From positions 23,172,611-23,236,610 of the forward strand of contig CM060081.1 of assembly GCA_030533445.1 (NCBI GenBank): a stretch of 64,000 nt of DNA, read 5' to 3'. Position 1 is the stretch's first letter. The number at the start of each line of letters is the position of its first letter. Made by a program: the position numbers and the translations under genes. Below, one piece after another: positions 24,660 to 35,882 of the stretch. This DNA comes from Cyprinodon diabolis (lineage: Eukaryota; Chordata; Actinopteri; Cyprinodontiformes; Cyprinodontidae). The notes beneath the pieces were generated by a model. It was not told the DNA's origin. It saw only the letters and a program-made list of their open reading frames with translations, and made no database searches.

Positions 24660-26382
24660 GTTCCACCCGGTCTACGAACTGATCCCACAAAGCCACTCAA
24701 AACGCCTTCCGCTGTAATGCGGAGGGAGTTGTTACCGTAATATACGTGGTATTAACGCAACGGAAGCGTTCATTCTCTTCGACAACTCTTTTTTTCAAGA
24801 TATTGCTTTAGAAATGGTAATATATCAACGAACTTCAAAATTTCTCATCACTGGGTTAACAAAATTGTAGCAACTATGGTATGCAACAATAAACAATTAA
24901 ATTACTGCTGAAACAAAAAGCTAATTTAAGCTGTGTATAATAAGATTTATGCTCCATGACTTAAATATGACACATTTTTGATTATCAGGTCAAATAACAA
25001 AATTATTAGCATAGAATAAATGCCAGAATTATGAGAGAATATTTCAAGAGACTTTTTTAAACATATTTCTTGCATTATTTACTTTTTTAAACTGCATTTT
25101 TCCACAAAGCAGACATTTTGGTTATCTTTCTTGCAAGATACTGGTCAGCCACTTTAACTGATGTACTTGTTTTATGAGAGTTTAATGAAGGCCACACGGA
25201 AGCACTTATTCAGCTGCTTTTAACTCATTTGCAAGTATGTTTTAGCATACTTTCAATAAGAAAGAAACATTTTGGCCATAGCTTCATATTCTGTCTTAAA
25301 ACGTTTAAGATTTCAACAATGTTCTGTTGTAATGACTGAGGTGCATTGGTTACTTTCCACAGCAGGATGGGATGTCTCTTAAAAACTTGCAGGTTTTCAC
25401 CTTACATGATCTAATAATCCCATTCTTATACTACACTCCAGGGCATGTTTCCAAAAAATTAGGGCCCTGGTGCACGAGTAAGGGCTCCTTCTTCTCGAAG
25501 CCACGTTTCTGCTCATGTTGTTTTGCCTTTCTCCGCTTTAGGCTAATACACATTTCCAACAAAGTATGTTCATCTGTGGGATAAAAAGACCCATCTCTTC
25601 TCCAAACAGCATGGTGTTTACCTTCATCGGTGAATTAATTGGAAATCATCACACAATCTTTAACTGCCACATCTTTTACTTAGTTTACTTACTAGTAAAT
25701 CTAAATAATTATTTCAGAATATTAGGCAAAGTCTAGATTGTTACTATATTAATTCCATTTTTAAAAAATACTTTTTAATATTCTTAATAAATCAGAGACC
25801 TCAAACAAGTGACAGGTTTGTTTATTTACAAAACAGTTTACAGCATGATTTCTGAATTACCACTGACCCACAGGGGAATACTCCTGTTCAGGTGCACAAC
25901 ACCTGCACCTATTGCGTCAAGTCAATAGAAGGAAGAAAAGAAAGGGGAAAAAAAAAAAAACACTAACTAAACTTAAGAGCACCTTGAGTCAAGGAAAGGA
26001 AGCAGATGCAGTAGTTTGAACATCTGTAAGGCACAAGACACAGCATCACCAGCCTTTGCTCAACTACCATCAGTTACCCATCATTTAACTATGTATGCAA
26101 AGCATTTTAAGAAGTTAGAAGTATCCACTACAGCTACAATGAAAGGCTTTCAGAGAAAAACTACTGTACATTAGGCTAAAGGTTTAAAAAGCAAGACAAA
26201 AACCAACGGATTTCAAGTGTTTGACAGTGACCGTTTGTCAGAACAGCTACAGGCACTAAGGTTGGGTTTTTATTAAGCATGTCAACAATTAAAAAAATTA
26301 CCATATTAACTCTGTGGCCTCCTTCATAGTATTTTGTAATACTAAAATGCATTTCAAAAACTGAAACTTAAGATTGTACATA
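24660..26382. other. prkag1 upstream region and spacer
   Basis: The first 130 bases hold the prkag1 5' UTR and promoter, including CGGAAG ETS-type sites on either strand near 24720-24770. The remainder is AT-rich with no recognised exon. Confidence 0.4.
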
Positions 26383-27630
26383 CACTATATTGCCAAAAGT
26401 ATTTGCTCACCTGCCTTGACTCACATATGAGCTTAAGTGACATCCCGTTCCTAATCCATAGGGTTCAATATGACGTCGGTCCACCCTTTGCAGCTAGAAC
26501 AGCTTCAACTCTTCTGGGAAGGCTGTCCACAAGGTTTAGGAGTGTGTTTATGGGAATTTTTGACCATTCTTCCAGAAGCGCATTTGTGAGGTCGCACACT
26601 GATGTTGGACGAGAAGGCCTGGCTCTCAGTCTCCGCTCTAATTCATCCCAAAGGTGTTCTATCGGGTTGAGGTCAGGACTCTGTGCAGGCCAGTCAAGTT
26701 CATCCACACCAGACTCTGTCATCCATGTCTTTATGGACCTTGCTTTGTGCACTGGTGCACAGTCATGTTGGAAGAGGAAGGGGCCAGCTCCAAACTGTTC
26801 CCACAAAGTTGGGAGCATGGAATTGTCCAAAATGTCTTGGTATGCTGAAGCATTCAGAGTTCCTTTCACTGGAACTAAGGGGCCAAGCCCAGCTCCTGAA
26901 AAACAACCCCACACCATAATCCCCCCTCCACCAAACTTTACACTTGGCACAATGCAGTCAGACAAGTACCGTTCTCCTGGCAACCGCCAAACCCAGACCC
27001 GTCCATCAGATTGCCAGATGGAGAAGCGCGATTCGTCACTCCAGAGAACGCGTCTCCACTGCTCTAGAGTCCAGTGGCGGCGTGCTTTACACCACCGCAT
27101 CCGACGCTTTGCATTGCACTTGGTTATGTATGGCTTGGATGCAGCTGCTCGACCATGGAAACCCATTCCATGAAGCTCTCTGCGCACTGTTCTTGAGCTA
27201 ATCTGAAGGCCACATGAAGTTTGGAGGTCTGTAGTGATTGACTCTGCAGAAAGTTGGCGACCTCTTCGCACTATGCGCTTCAGCATCCGCTGACCCCGCT
27301 CCGTCAGTTTACGTGGCCTACCACTTCGTGGCTGAGTTGCTGTCGTTCCCAAACACTTCCATTTTCTTATAATACAGCTGACAGTTGACTGTGGAATATT
27401 TAGGAGCGAGGAAATTTCACGACTGGATTTGTTGCACAGGTGGCATCCTATCACAGTTCCACGCTGGAATTCACTGAGCTCCTGAGAGCGACCCATTCTT
27501 TCACAAATGTTTGTAAAAACAGTCTGCATGCCTAGGTGCTTGAATTTATACACCTGTGGCCATGGAAGTGATTGGAACACCTGATTCCAATAATTTGGAT
27601 GGGTGAGCAAATACTTTTGGCAATATAGTG
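26383..27630 (-). mobile_element. Tc1-type transposon copy B, short terminal repeats
   Basis: A 1248-bp element is flanked by TA (26381-26382, 27631-27632). The two ends match as inverted repeats over about 29 bp, starting CACTATATTGCCAAAAGTAT. It encodes one transposase on the minus strand. It lies between the Rheb gene and the prkag1 start, in the same orientation as both genes. Confidence 0.95.
26465..27496 (-). CDS. Tc1-type transposase, intact DD34E
   Basis: A 343-aa frame, starting at [13 protein letters not shown] (27496). An upstream in-frame Met at 27664 lies outside the transposon, so it was not used. It has two helix-turn-helix modules with the linker hook GRPRK. The catalytic triad is complete: Asp in WSDES, Asp in FQHDCAPVH, and Glu in [11 protein letters not shown], with 34 residues between the last two. 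The glycine-rich box reads [14 protein letters not shown]. There is no stop or frameshift. By sequence alone the protein could be active. Confidence 0.95.
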   Translation of the reverse strand: MGRSQELSEFQRGTVIGCHLCNKSSREISSLLNIPQSTVSCIIRKWKCLGTTATQPRSGRPRKLTERGQRMLKRIVRRGRQLSAESITTDLQTSCGLQISSRTVRRELHGMGFHGRAAASKPYITKCNAKRRMRWCKARRHWTLEQWRRVLWSDESRFSIWQSDGRVWVWRLPGERYLSDCIVPSVKFGGGGIMVWGCFSGAGLGPLVPVKGTLNASAYQDILDNSMLPTLWEQFGAGPFLFQHDCAPVHKARSIKTWMTESGVDELDWPAQSPDLNPIEHLWDELERRLRARPSRPTSVCDLTNALLEEWSKIPINTLLNLVDSLPRRVEAVLAAKGGPTSY

Positions 27631-28179
27631 TATTCTGTATATAAAGGGCATAACTTATTAGCAAATATCCTCTCCATCTACAAGTAGATGTTGGGAGTAT
27701 TTATCACGCTGAATGGGAAGCAATTATTACTACAGATAAAAGGCATGTACGTATGGATCTTGGTAATGAGTAAAAAAAAATATATACAATTATAGAATCA
27801 TGTCATGGCGACACAACCACAGTTCGGGAGTGAAAGGTACCTGAAGATGAGTAGATAGAGATTACAGTGAAAACTAAAAAAAATAAAACTCAGTGAGATT
27901 TGAATATCCTCCCAGAGTACTGAGGGAATTCCTCTTTTATGACACATTTTAAGCAATGTGAACATAGATTGCATCTGTGAAAATGATCAGCTGAAATAAT
28001 GGACCAAAATGTGGGATGTTTTGGACAGCTGCTTGGCTATGGATATATATCGGAATTCTCAGGGGAGAGCAAACATTCTTCTGCTGCATCCTGGCATCCA
28101 TGAGACCACAGCTAGCAAGTTGGTGAAGTTGTGCCTGATGTCTTCAGTAAATCAGCTCACTGGTGTCCTGCAGAACACT

Positions 28180-28641
28180 TTACATCACGGAACACTTCTT
28201 TTCCTCTGGCGGTGCATTTCCGTCAGCTTTTTCCATCTCCAAAATGATTCGCTTGAAAACCTCCACGGCAGTCTGTGTTAAAAAGATCTTTGTCAGACAT
28301 CGTTTGCAGACTGCAACAATTAAATTATATCTGGGGTTGATTTTTGAGGGCTTTTTACCTCATTTTCTTTGGCGGAGGACTCCATGAAGGCAGCTCCCCA
28401 GGAATCAGCTAGTTTTTTTCCCTCCTCTGGTTTGATAACCCTTGAAGTTAATAGACACAGCACATAATAGAAGTGAGAAAATATCTTACATGTATATCTG
28501 ACTCCAGGGCACGGTTTCAAAAAGGATATGAACCCCTAACATTAATTAAAAAATAAATAAATGAAAGCATTGAAACCGTTTTTAGTCTTTTAAACTCACA
28601 TTTTTATCAAGTAGCTGGGCCAAAGAAAAAAAACTGTCTGG

Positions 28642-28691
<50 letters not shown>

Positions 28692-31600
28692 CAAATAAGG
28701 TAGCACTCCTAAAGCCCTTCATCAAGGATTAAAGAAAACAAATTTGTCTATTTAAGCATTTTATGTGCCTTAATTACAGTCACTTAACACATAAATACTC
28801 TAACTGAAGAAAATATATGAATAAAAAAACTATTTTGCTAAAACATTTTTCAAACCAAGGTTTGATTTTAATGCATTATGTCTACCACAAGATGGCAATA
28901 ATGCATTTGTTTAAGTACTTTTCAAGAATAAAGTAACTTTAGCATTAGAATGTTTGGGCTTTCAAATCTGCTCCTAACATTTGATATGGAAAAATCAGAA
29001 GCTGTGTTTAAACATTGAGGCAGAGTGTTTAAGTTCAACCGACTATATTAGTCAATAAATACTAAAATCCTGTCATGTTGGGAACATTTTGAAGAAAGTT
29101 TTTCAAGACATGCCGATAATAGCTGCATCGTACCCTAGACAATCACTTTAACACCCACCTTTCCATGTGAAGATCCTTTTTGTTTCCTACAAGAACGGTT
29201 GGAACCCTGAAAAGTAACAGTTTAAATGATCGTTACACACATAAACAAATATATATGTATATATAAATGAATTGATTTTGAAGGGACTTACTGAATCTTC
29301 CCAACCATGTCTAGAAGCTTGTCATGTAAAACCTGCACAACTTCAAAACTGGACAAAGAAAGAAATTATTATTTTGAACATTGCTCTAAAATTAGTAATC
29401 AACTTTTTAAATACAATATTGGCATCACTTCAACATTTCAACTGCTGCTAAACTTCTAAAAACCACAGGTTGGACAGCAATTGTGTCCGAGCTGACGGCT
29501 CGGTTCGAATGCCCGGTGTGCCCGCTCGTTGTAAACCAACCAATCAGTGCACAGCTCATCTAAATATTCATGAGGGTACCATAAAAAGAAGAAAACCTGT
29601 CTTTTCATTCTAGGGCTTTTAACCAGACTTGCATTAGGCCTCATAGAACAGCATTTTTAGCCCAACTAATGTTACACACCCTATTTCGATACCTTAAGGA
29701 CCAGCACCAAATACCCTATAGAATCATTCTATTTTTCTTGGGTTATCAGTTTCCCTAAAAGATCTGTCAAATTATAGGGTGCATTTAAAAAAAAAAAAAA
29801 TTTAAGGGAGGGTAATGCTTCATAATAGCTATCAGAATTTGCTGCTTGGCTATTTACCTCCACATTTAACCCACCACCTTCAGGAGCAGGTGGCTGCCAT
29901 TGTGGGGCCCCCGGGGAGCAGTGTGGGGTTAAGAGTCTTGCTCAGAGACCCTGGCTGTCGGGATCAAACCAGGTACTTGCAACCTACTCAGAGCACAAGC
30001 ACACTGCTCTAACCACTATACCAACACTCCCTATACAAGCACACTAAACACTGGCTGTACGATTGTAAGCATTTTTCTGCTCACAACCAGAAATAGGGAT
30101 GCAAACATATCAGACCCACTACCAGTGTCATGTACCCATACATGTAAAAACAAGATGGATCATATTTATGGTTGATAAAGATCATGACATCAAAACAATT
30201 ATGACAAATTGCAGCTGTCAGGGGGAACATCTCAGCTGAAACAGATCCAAGGTATGTCTGTTTTTGTCTGGTTAGCAAAACTGTTTATTATATATCCTTG
30301 GTCAACTTTTATCGTCATTTTGTGTACACAGAGTGTATACAAAGCGAAATTTCATTTTGTACAGCTTTCATGACATTTCCATTTCTTAAAGTACAGCAGT
30401 GTTTAAATGTAAACAGTGTGGGAGGAAAAAAAGGAGGTCCAAAAAAATTGATATGGAAGTTCAGAGCATTAAAAATATATGGTGCAATTATGCAGTGTTT
30501 TGGTTTGGTGTTGTCAGTTTGATGCAGGGTCATGTACTGCAACATTTGTACGTACTTAAAGACAAAAACTAACCAGCATAAAATAAGGATATATTAAAAT
30601 TTGATTGTATATAAATTCCTAATCTAACTAATTTTTTATTTTTTTACGAAAATGAACAAAACCAGAAATGTCTCTTTGTTTCAAAGCTGAATTGCCTCTG
30701 TCCATGTTTGAACATATTTCCTACCAAATGAGTCTGATAGAGAGCCTGTTGCAAATCAACTAACTGCATTTAAACGCTGAAAAGGCTGAATGCCTATGAT
30801 ACCATCATGTGGTGAACGTTTAGAGGCAATATCTAAAAGAAAAATGAAGATTAAGAAACCTTCTTATGATTTTGCTCACCCCCCTTAACAGATTTAAAAA
30901 TAAATGGAGAGATTAACTTGGTAGGAAACTTGAAGAGAAACTTAGATCTCGAAGACTCTTATAGGCTTCGCCTGAACCACCTGCAATGTCCCTTGTTCAG
31001 CTTCTGCCAATCGCCTTGGGGCTGCACCTTCTCCGAAGCCAAACACCTTTCAAGATCCCCTTTCATTTAGCTCCCACCAACCTAGCTTATCTCTCCTCTA
31101 CGCAAGGGAACTTTCACCCACATCACATGCCAACAGTGGCGTTGGATGTAGGAGTTTGCCCTGAAATCGAAGGGTTGATGGTTCAAGCCCCGACTCCCAC
31201 TTTCAGTGTCGTTGTGTCCTTGGGCAAGACACTTCACCTGCATTGTCTACTGATGGTGGTCAGAGGGCTCGGTGGCGCCAGTGTACGGCAGCCCCGCTTC
31301 TGTCAGTGAGCCCCAGGGCAGCTGTGGCTACAGTGTAGCTTGCCACCATCAGTGTGTGAGTGTGTGCGTGAATGAATGTAGTGTAAAGCGCCTTGGTCAA
31401 GTCTCCTAACTTGAATAAAGGTGCTATATAAGTACATGCCATTTACCATTTCACATCTCATCCTTCATTCTCAGACTATTCTCTACCAGTGTCTGGGCTC
31501 CAGGGGGAAGGCTACGCTAATCCTTTTCAGAGCGAATCTCAATTCTCAGCATTCAAGCCTCCATCTCCTAAAACCCAAGTTGGTCTCGACAGATGGCTGC

Positions 31601-33787
31601 TCACACTGAGCCTGGTTCTGCTGGAGGTTTCTTTCTGATAAAGTTTTCCTCTCCACCTTCTCTACATGTATGCTCAGTGCGAGGGATTGCAGAGGGTCAA
31701 CGAGTCCTCGCAATCAGCTGGTTTTTACTTAGATATAAATATTTTGAACAAATTAACTGTGTTACCTGTATAAATAAATGAAAAGTAATAAAACTTTTCC
31801 CTGTGAGCTGGTGAAGATTCTCAGTTATTCAGGTCATAGTCATTCCAAAAAAGTAAAAATAAAAAATAAAAATAAAATAAGAAATAATAAGTCATTCATC
31901 TTTTAAATTAAACGGCTAAGAGTCAACCCTAATTTAGCAAGTATATCTATTGGCTTTAGGGCACCTACAAATAAAGAGCAAAAGCTGAACAACATGAAAA
32001 ACTATAATTTGGAATATAATAGAGTAAACTAGAATACAGTCTACAGTTTGCACATGAACCCCTTTTTGATGCTAAGTTTGAATACAACCTAAAAAAAAAA
32101 TCCTTCTTAAAAATTATCATTTCAAGATGGTTTAATGTCAGGTTCATTATTGACATAAAGGTAACTATAAAATCCTCCACTGACCTTTTCATGGAAGTCA
32201 CTGAATAGACGAGTACATAGCCATGGATGTCCATTGAATGGGATTGAGGAAAAATTGAGTATTCATCCTATAGAGAGTGAATAAGCATTTCCATTACATT
32301 ATATACCAAAAAGTGTCTTAGAAAAAAATAAAGAAATCATCATTATGGTAAACTGTTTAAAAAGAACATTATCTTAAGGCAAAAAAAAGCATATTGTTTG
32401 AAACAATATTAAATTGCTCCTCTAAATTATGACAGTAAACAGGCAACGTACTTGTCCAGCTGTGTCGACCAGCTGCAGATTGAAGTCCTGGCCGTTCACG
32501 TTGACCATTTTGTTAAAAGCTGAAAACAAATAGAACAGGTTTTTCACATTGTTTTACTTCAAGCCAGGGACACTAGCATACGCAAGATCACAAAGCTGAG
32601 TGAATATAACGTCACTTACTGTTTTCAATGGTTGGGTCGTAAGAGTCGACAAACTGCCCTTCAACAAACTGTATTGTAAGAGAGGACTTCCCTGTGAGAT
32701 AAACACAGCGCATTGTTAGAGGATTTTAAAATGCAAAAAAAATAACTGATCTTCTTTAGCAGTTTTTATCAGTTTTAATCAGTTTTTGTCCTCACAAACA
32801 ATCTGGTTCAAGAATTAGTTTCATTTTTAGCTTACTGCTAACAGAATAAGGACCGGGATAAGCCACAGATTACAAATGTATTATAAAATCTTGCAAAACA
32901 ATTAAGTTTAACATTGGATTATATGTTGTGGCATTCTTGATATCAAAAGTATGAATTGAGTATTTTCCAAATGAACCTCTTCGCTGGTAATTTTAGCTGA
33001 GGATTTTCTTTATAGTGACTCAGATTTAATTAAAGAATGCCTTCAGTGCCAGAACAGCCAGTTTTGTCTATGTGCTGATGCGGCAATTCACTCACAAAAT
33101 GACCAATGTGGGCAGAATTACTCTAGCTTTACATAGAAAAACCCTGAAATATAGATTGGGTAACCCCAGCAGTGGGTGAAAGGAATGGATGTTGAGATTT
33201 GTAGAATAAAGGTTAGTGTTTGATAAAAAAATACACGACTTTTGAAAACTCCAAATAAATTCTTAAAGAGAAACTAATTTAATGCACCATTTTAAGCTGG
33301 AGCAGTCAGTTAAAATGGTGTTGCATAAGAACCCTGTGCATATTTAAACAGTAAACAAACATTTAGCCTGACAATGTGCTGCAAAAATGAAGAAGCAGAG
33401 AATACTACTGAAAATAAAGAAATGGTATACGGGGTAAAATGTGTTTTACCTTAAACTAAACGGAAAAACTACAGGTAGGTTATGGTTGAAAGCAAGAGCG
33501 AAAGGCTTCTTGGTAACACCTGCTGAGCTAACATTTACTTGCTCACATAGTAGCATATGTTTTCAATTATTTAACGAACTGTTTTTGTTATCCGCTGCTT
33601 CTCTTAAGCATGTGCGAAAGGGGAAACATATAAGAGAGTTTAAATAGACCGGCCAAATTTTAGTGCTCAAAAGGAAAACAAAGCCATGATATTAGCATGT
33701 TAGCCTGTTAGCTCGCCGATATCAGCTATACTTACCTACCGACCGGTAACCTATGACTGCGATCTTTCTGTATTTAGGTTGAGGCAT
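28180..33787 (-). CDS. rhebl1: Rheb-family small GTPase, mTORC1 activator
   Basis: Eight coding exons, read from the right: 33736-33787, 32620-32691, 32452-32519, 32185-32267, 29292-29348, 29159-29206, 28359-28440, 28180-28272. All have GT-AG junctions in phase. They give 184 aa, the usual Rheb length. Motifs: P-loop GYRSVGKSS with the Rheb-specific Arg (residues 13-21), effector loop YDPTIENTF, DTAGQ, NKKD, SSAKEN and a C-terminal CSVM farnesylation box. GTP-bound Rheb on endomembranes activates mTORC1, and TSC2 is its GAP. The sequence looks closer to RHEB than to human RHEBL1, which ends CHLM. The neighbours (prkag1, fkbp11, ikzf4) argue for the 12q13-type locus, hence rhebl1. A perfect CLEAR-type E-box lies 119 bp upstream of the start. 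Confidence 0.93.
28641..28690. repeat. (TAA)n microsatellite
   Basis: About 16 uninterrupted ATA/TAA trinucleotides inside an intron of the Rheb gene. Confidence 0.95.
29850..30035 (-). repeat. tRNA-derived SINE, minus strand
   Basis: Reading the minus strand from 30035: A-box-like GGTATAGTGGTTAGAGCAG, then B-box-like GGTTTGATCCC, then a body with CACTGCTCCCCGGGG and a GGTGGTGGGTTAAATG tail block. The same tail block is in the SINE at 52916-53260. Confidence 0.6.
31120..31450 (+). repeat. tRNA-derived SINE, plus strand
   Basis: It has a B-box-like GGTTCAAGCCCC, the core TTGTGTCCTTGGGCAAGACA, and the 3' block GTGTAAAGCGCCTTGG followed by GCTATATAAGTACATGCCAT. This arrangement is common to a family of fish SINEs. 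It lies in an intron of the Rheb gene. Confidence 0.65.
31450..31790 (+). repeat. L2-like LINE 3' UTR fragment
   Basis: It shares AGATGGCTGCTCACACTGAG and GGTTCTGCTGGAGGTTTCTT with the LINE 3' UTR at 13020-13070. It adjoins a SINE, whose 3' end lies just before it. No coding sequence remains. Confidence 0.5.
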
Positions 33788-34230
33788 CCTGTTGAAGCTG
33801 TGTTTGGGGTCGGGAAAAAACAACAACAACAAAAAAAAAAACGTAAAACGCCGCCTAGTTTTACTATCTAAACAAACTTTTTTTTTATCGCCACATTCGT
33901 CCCGCGTCACGTGACAACAACAAACTTTTCGGAGCTGTGCTCCGCTCGAGCTCTCCGAGCTGGGCCTCAAGCTGGATTTTCACACTTTAAAAGAATCAAA
34001 AATAAACCTATACCTCTTCGAAATAAAACCTATTTCACTATCTGACGCACGGTCGACATATATACACGATTTATAACGGAAAAGGGTCGTTTGGACCAAA
34101 GAAATTGTAAACATAGAAACACGGGCAGCTCAACGCGGTCGAGAGCAGCGAGTCCAACTGGCGGAAATGGCCATTGTGTAAGAAGCAGCAGCGGCTCACC
34201 GCCGTAAAATCAGCCGATGCGTCAGAGGAA
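33788..34230 (-). promoter_or_regulatory. Upstream region of the Rheb gene, CpG-containing
   Basis: The interval is richer in CpG than its surroundings (33840-33970, 34020-34220). It includes the CLEAR-type site at 33906-33915 and a GGAAATGGC (YY1/ETS-like) block near 34163. The transcription start was not identified. Confidence 0.4.
33906..33915. promoter_or_regulatory. Perfect CLEAR/E-box palindrome GTCACGTGAC
   Basis: An exact 10-bp palindrome lies 119 bp upstream of the Rheb ATG (33787). It equals the consensus bound by TFEB, TFE3 and MITF (CLEAR network) and also fits USF/MYC E-boxes. About 0.06 copies are expected by chance in a window of this size at even base composition. Binding is inferred, not shown. 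Confidence 0.6.
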
Positions 34231-34657
34231 TGACATGAACGGGTTTTATTTGTACAGTAGAGGTCACTCTTTGGAGGTCCCAGTAAATTCCCGACAACTC
34301 CAGTTATTTTACACTGTTCTAGACTAACACAAACAACATAAAAAATAAATATTTTTTACTGAATCCTAGTAAGTAAAAATTCGTTTTTATTAAGTGTGTA
34401 TTGGTGATAATATTTTTAAATTTTTTTTTTTAGAGAAATTAGAAAGCTCCTATGTAAATCTAAAATTTGAATTTGAATTATTTTACAGTTTTTATTTTTA
34501 TTTTTCTTTACTGACAGGAAAATAGTGCAGTGGTCTGTCTTATAATGTGAGGTAAGATAGTGGAAGAATACCCTTTTCCCCTCTGGCTGCTTACACTATA
34601 GAATTGAGTTTAATCATTTATAGGGCACTCAGTGAAATACTTTGAAAATCAAAATTT

Positions 34658-34930
34658 CACTGGAGAAAAACGATCTAGAAATAAGTAAAAATGTCTTAAA
34701 GTAAGTGTGTTTACCCTTCACTTGAGCATGCCAATGGAGGGAGTATTTTTACTCTTAAAATAAGATAATTAGATATTTGAAATAAGACAATGCAATTGTG
34801 TTTTCTTATTTTAAATGTAAATTGTTTTATTCCATTGGCAAGATGTGTCGTTTGCCTCCTCAATCCAAGAACAAATGCACTTATTTTAAGAAAAAAAAAT
34901 GACTTATCTAGATTTCAATTTTTTACAGTG
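34658..34930. mobile_element. CACTG-ended MITE
   Basis: The ends are inverted repeats of roughly 60 bp with mismatches. Left: CACTGGAGAAAAACGATCTA. Right, read inverted: CACTGTAAAAAATTGAAATC, followed by TAGATAAGT. The interior contains GCCAATGG and TTACTCTTAAAATAAG blocks. A related fragment is at 61305-61475. Confidence 0.55.
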
Positions 34931-35559
34931 CTCAAACCAATAGTGTTATTGGAAATAACAGGACAAAGGACAAGACCTTTGATGGCAAAAATTAATATCT
35001 GTGTAATAACAAGAAACGCCAACTTGTCCGAAAAGAAAAACAACAAAAGTGCTTCATGAAATCATGAAAAACACTGAGAGTTAAAGAAACACATTTCTAT
35101 TGGTACAATATAACCGTAGAGGCATTAATGCTGATACTGGCACTTACATTTTTCAGTTTATACACCTAAATATAATTGTTAAATAGGCTTATTAACTTTT
35201 TAACGTTATTTTTCAACTTTTCAATTAGCTTTTTGCCTTTTTTCTTGACTTGTTAACTTTTTTTCCAAGTTAATTTTCAGTAGGTTATATATATTTCAAA
35301 GACTCATATAACTGGTCAAATGCCAAAATAAGATGTACAGCCATGTAGCAGTATCTTTGCAGAATGGCTGGATATAGATCTTGTGCTTCTAGACTCCATT
35401 TGTAAAGGGTATGCAAGTGATCAAAATCGGTAACCTGCCCTATTAAGGGTTATGCTTTTTTTTTTTTTATGTTACCTATGACAGTCTTTGTAAGATGTTT
35501 ATATGCTTAAAAACATATTTAAATCTGATGTGACTGTTTAAGGTCAAGTTTCTATGTAT

Positions 35560-35822
35560 ATTTTTTATCAGCACATGTAAATATAATGTCATATTGTTGT
35601 TATTATTGTACATTTTCAACATTTGGCATAGCACTCTTTCTCTCTATTCTTATAATATTCCCACACAACTCTCATTTATTGCCGTTCTTATCCCACATTT
35701 TAATTTTCCAAAACTATTTATAACATGTTTGTTTGTCTCTGTGTAGCACCTTACCACCAAAATAAATGTCTCATACATGTAAAACGCTATTTGGCAATAA
35801 AGCTTGTTCTGATTCCGGTTTA
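35560..35822 (+). repeat. LINE 3' tail fragment
   Basis: It ends with the LINE-type terminus GGCAATAAAGCTTGTTCTGA followed by TTCCGG. The preceding sequence is AT-rich with no frame. Confidence 0.4.
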
Positions 35823-35882
35823 TCAATTCAGTTGTCAACCATAATAGATTTGGCACAGCTATAACTGTGTTAAATATTTCTA

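Noticed and set aside
34166..34185. ATGGCCATTGT|GTAAG on the plus strand near the Rheb promoter, resembling a first exon of a divergent gene
   Set aside because: No downstream plus-strand exon continues it before ikzf4, and the match is short enough for chance.
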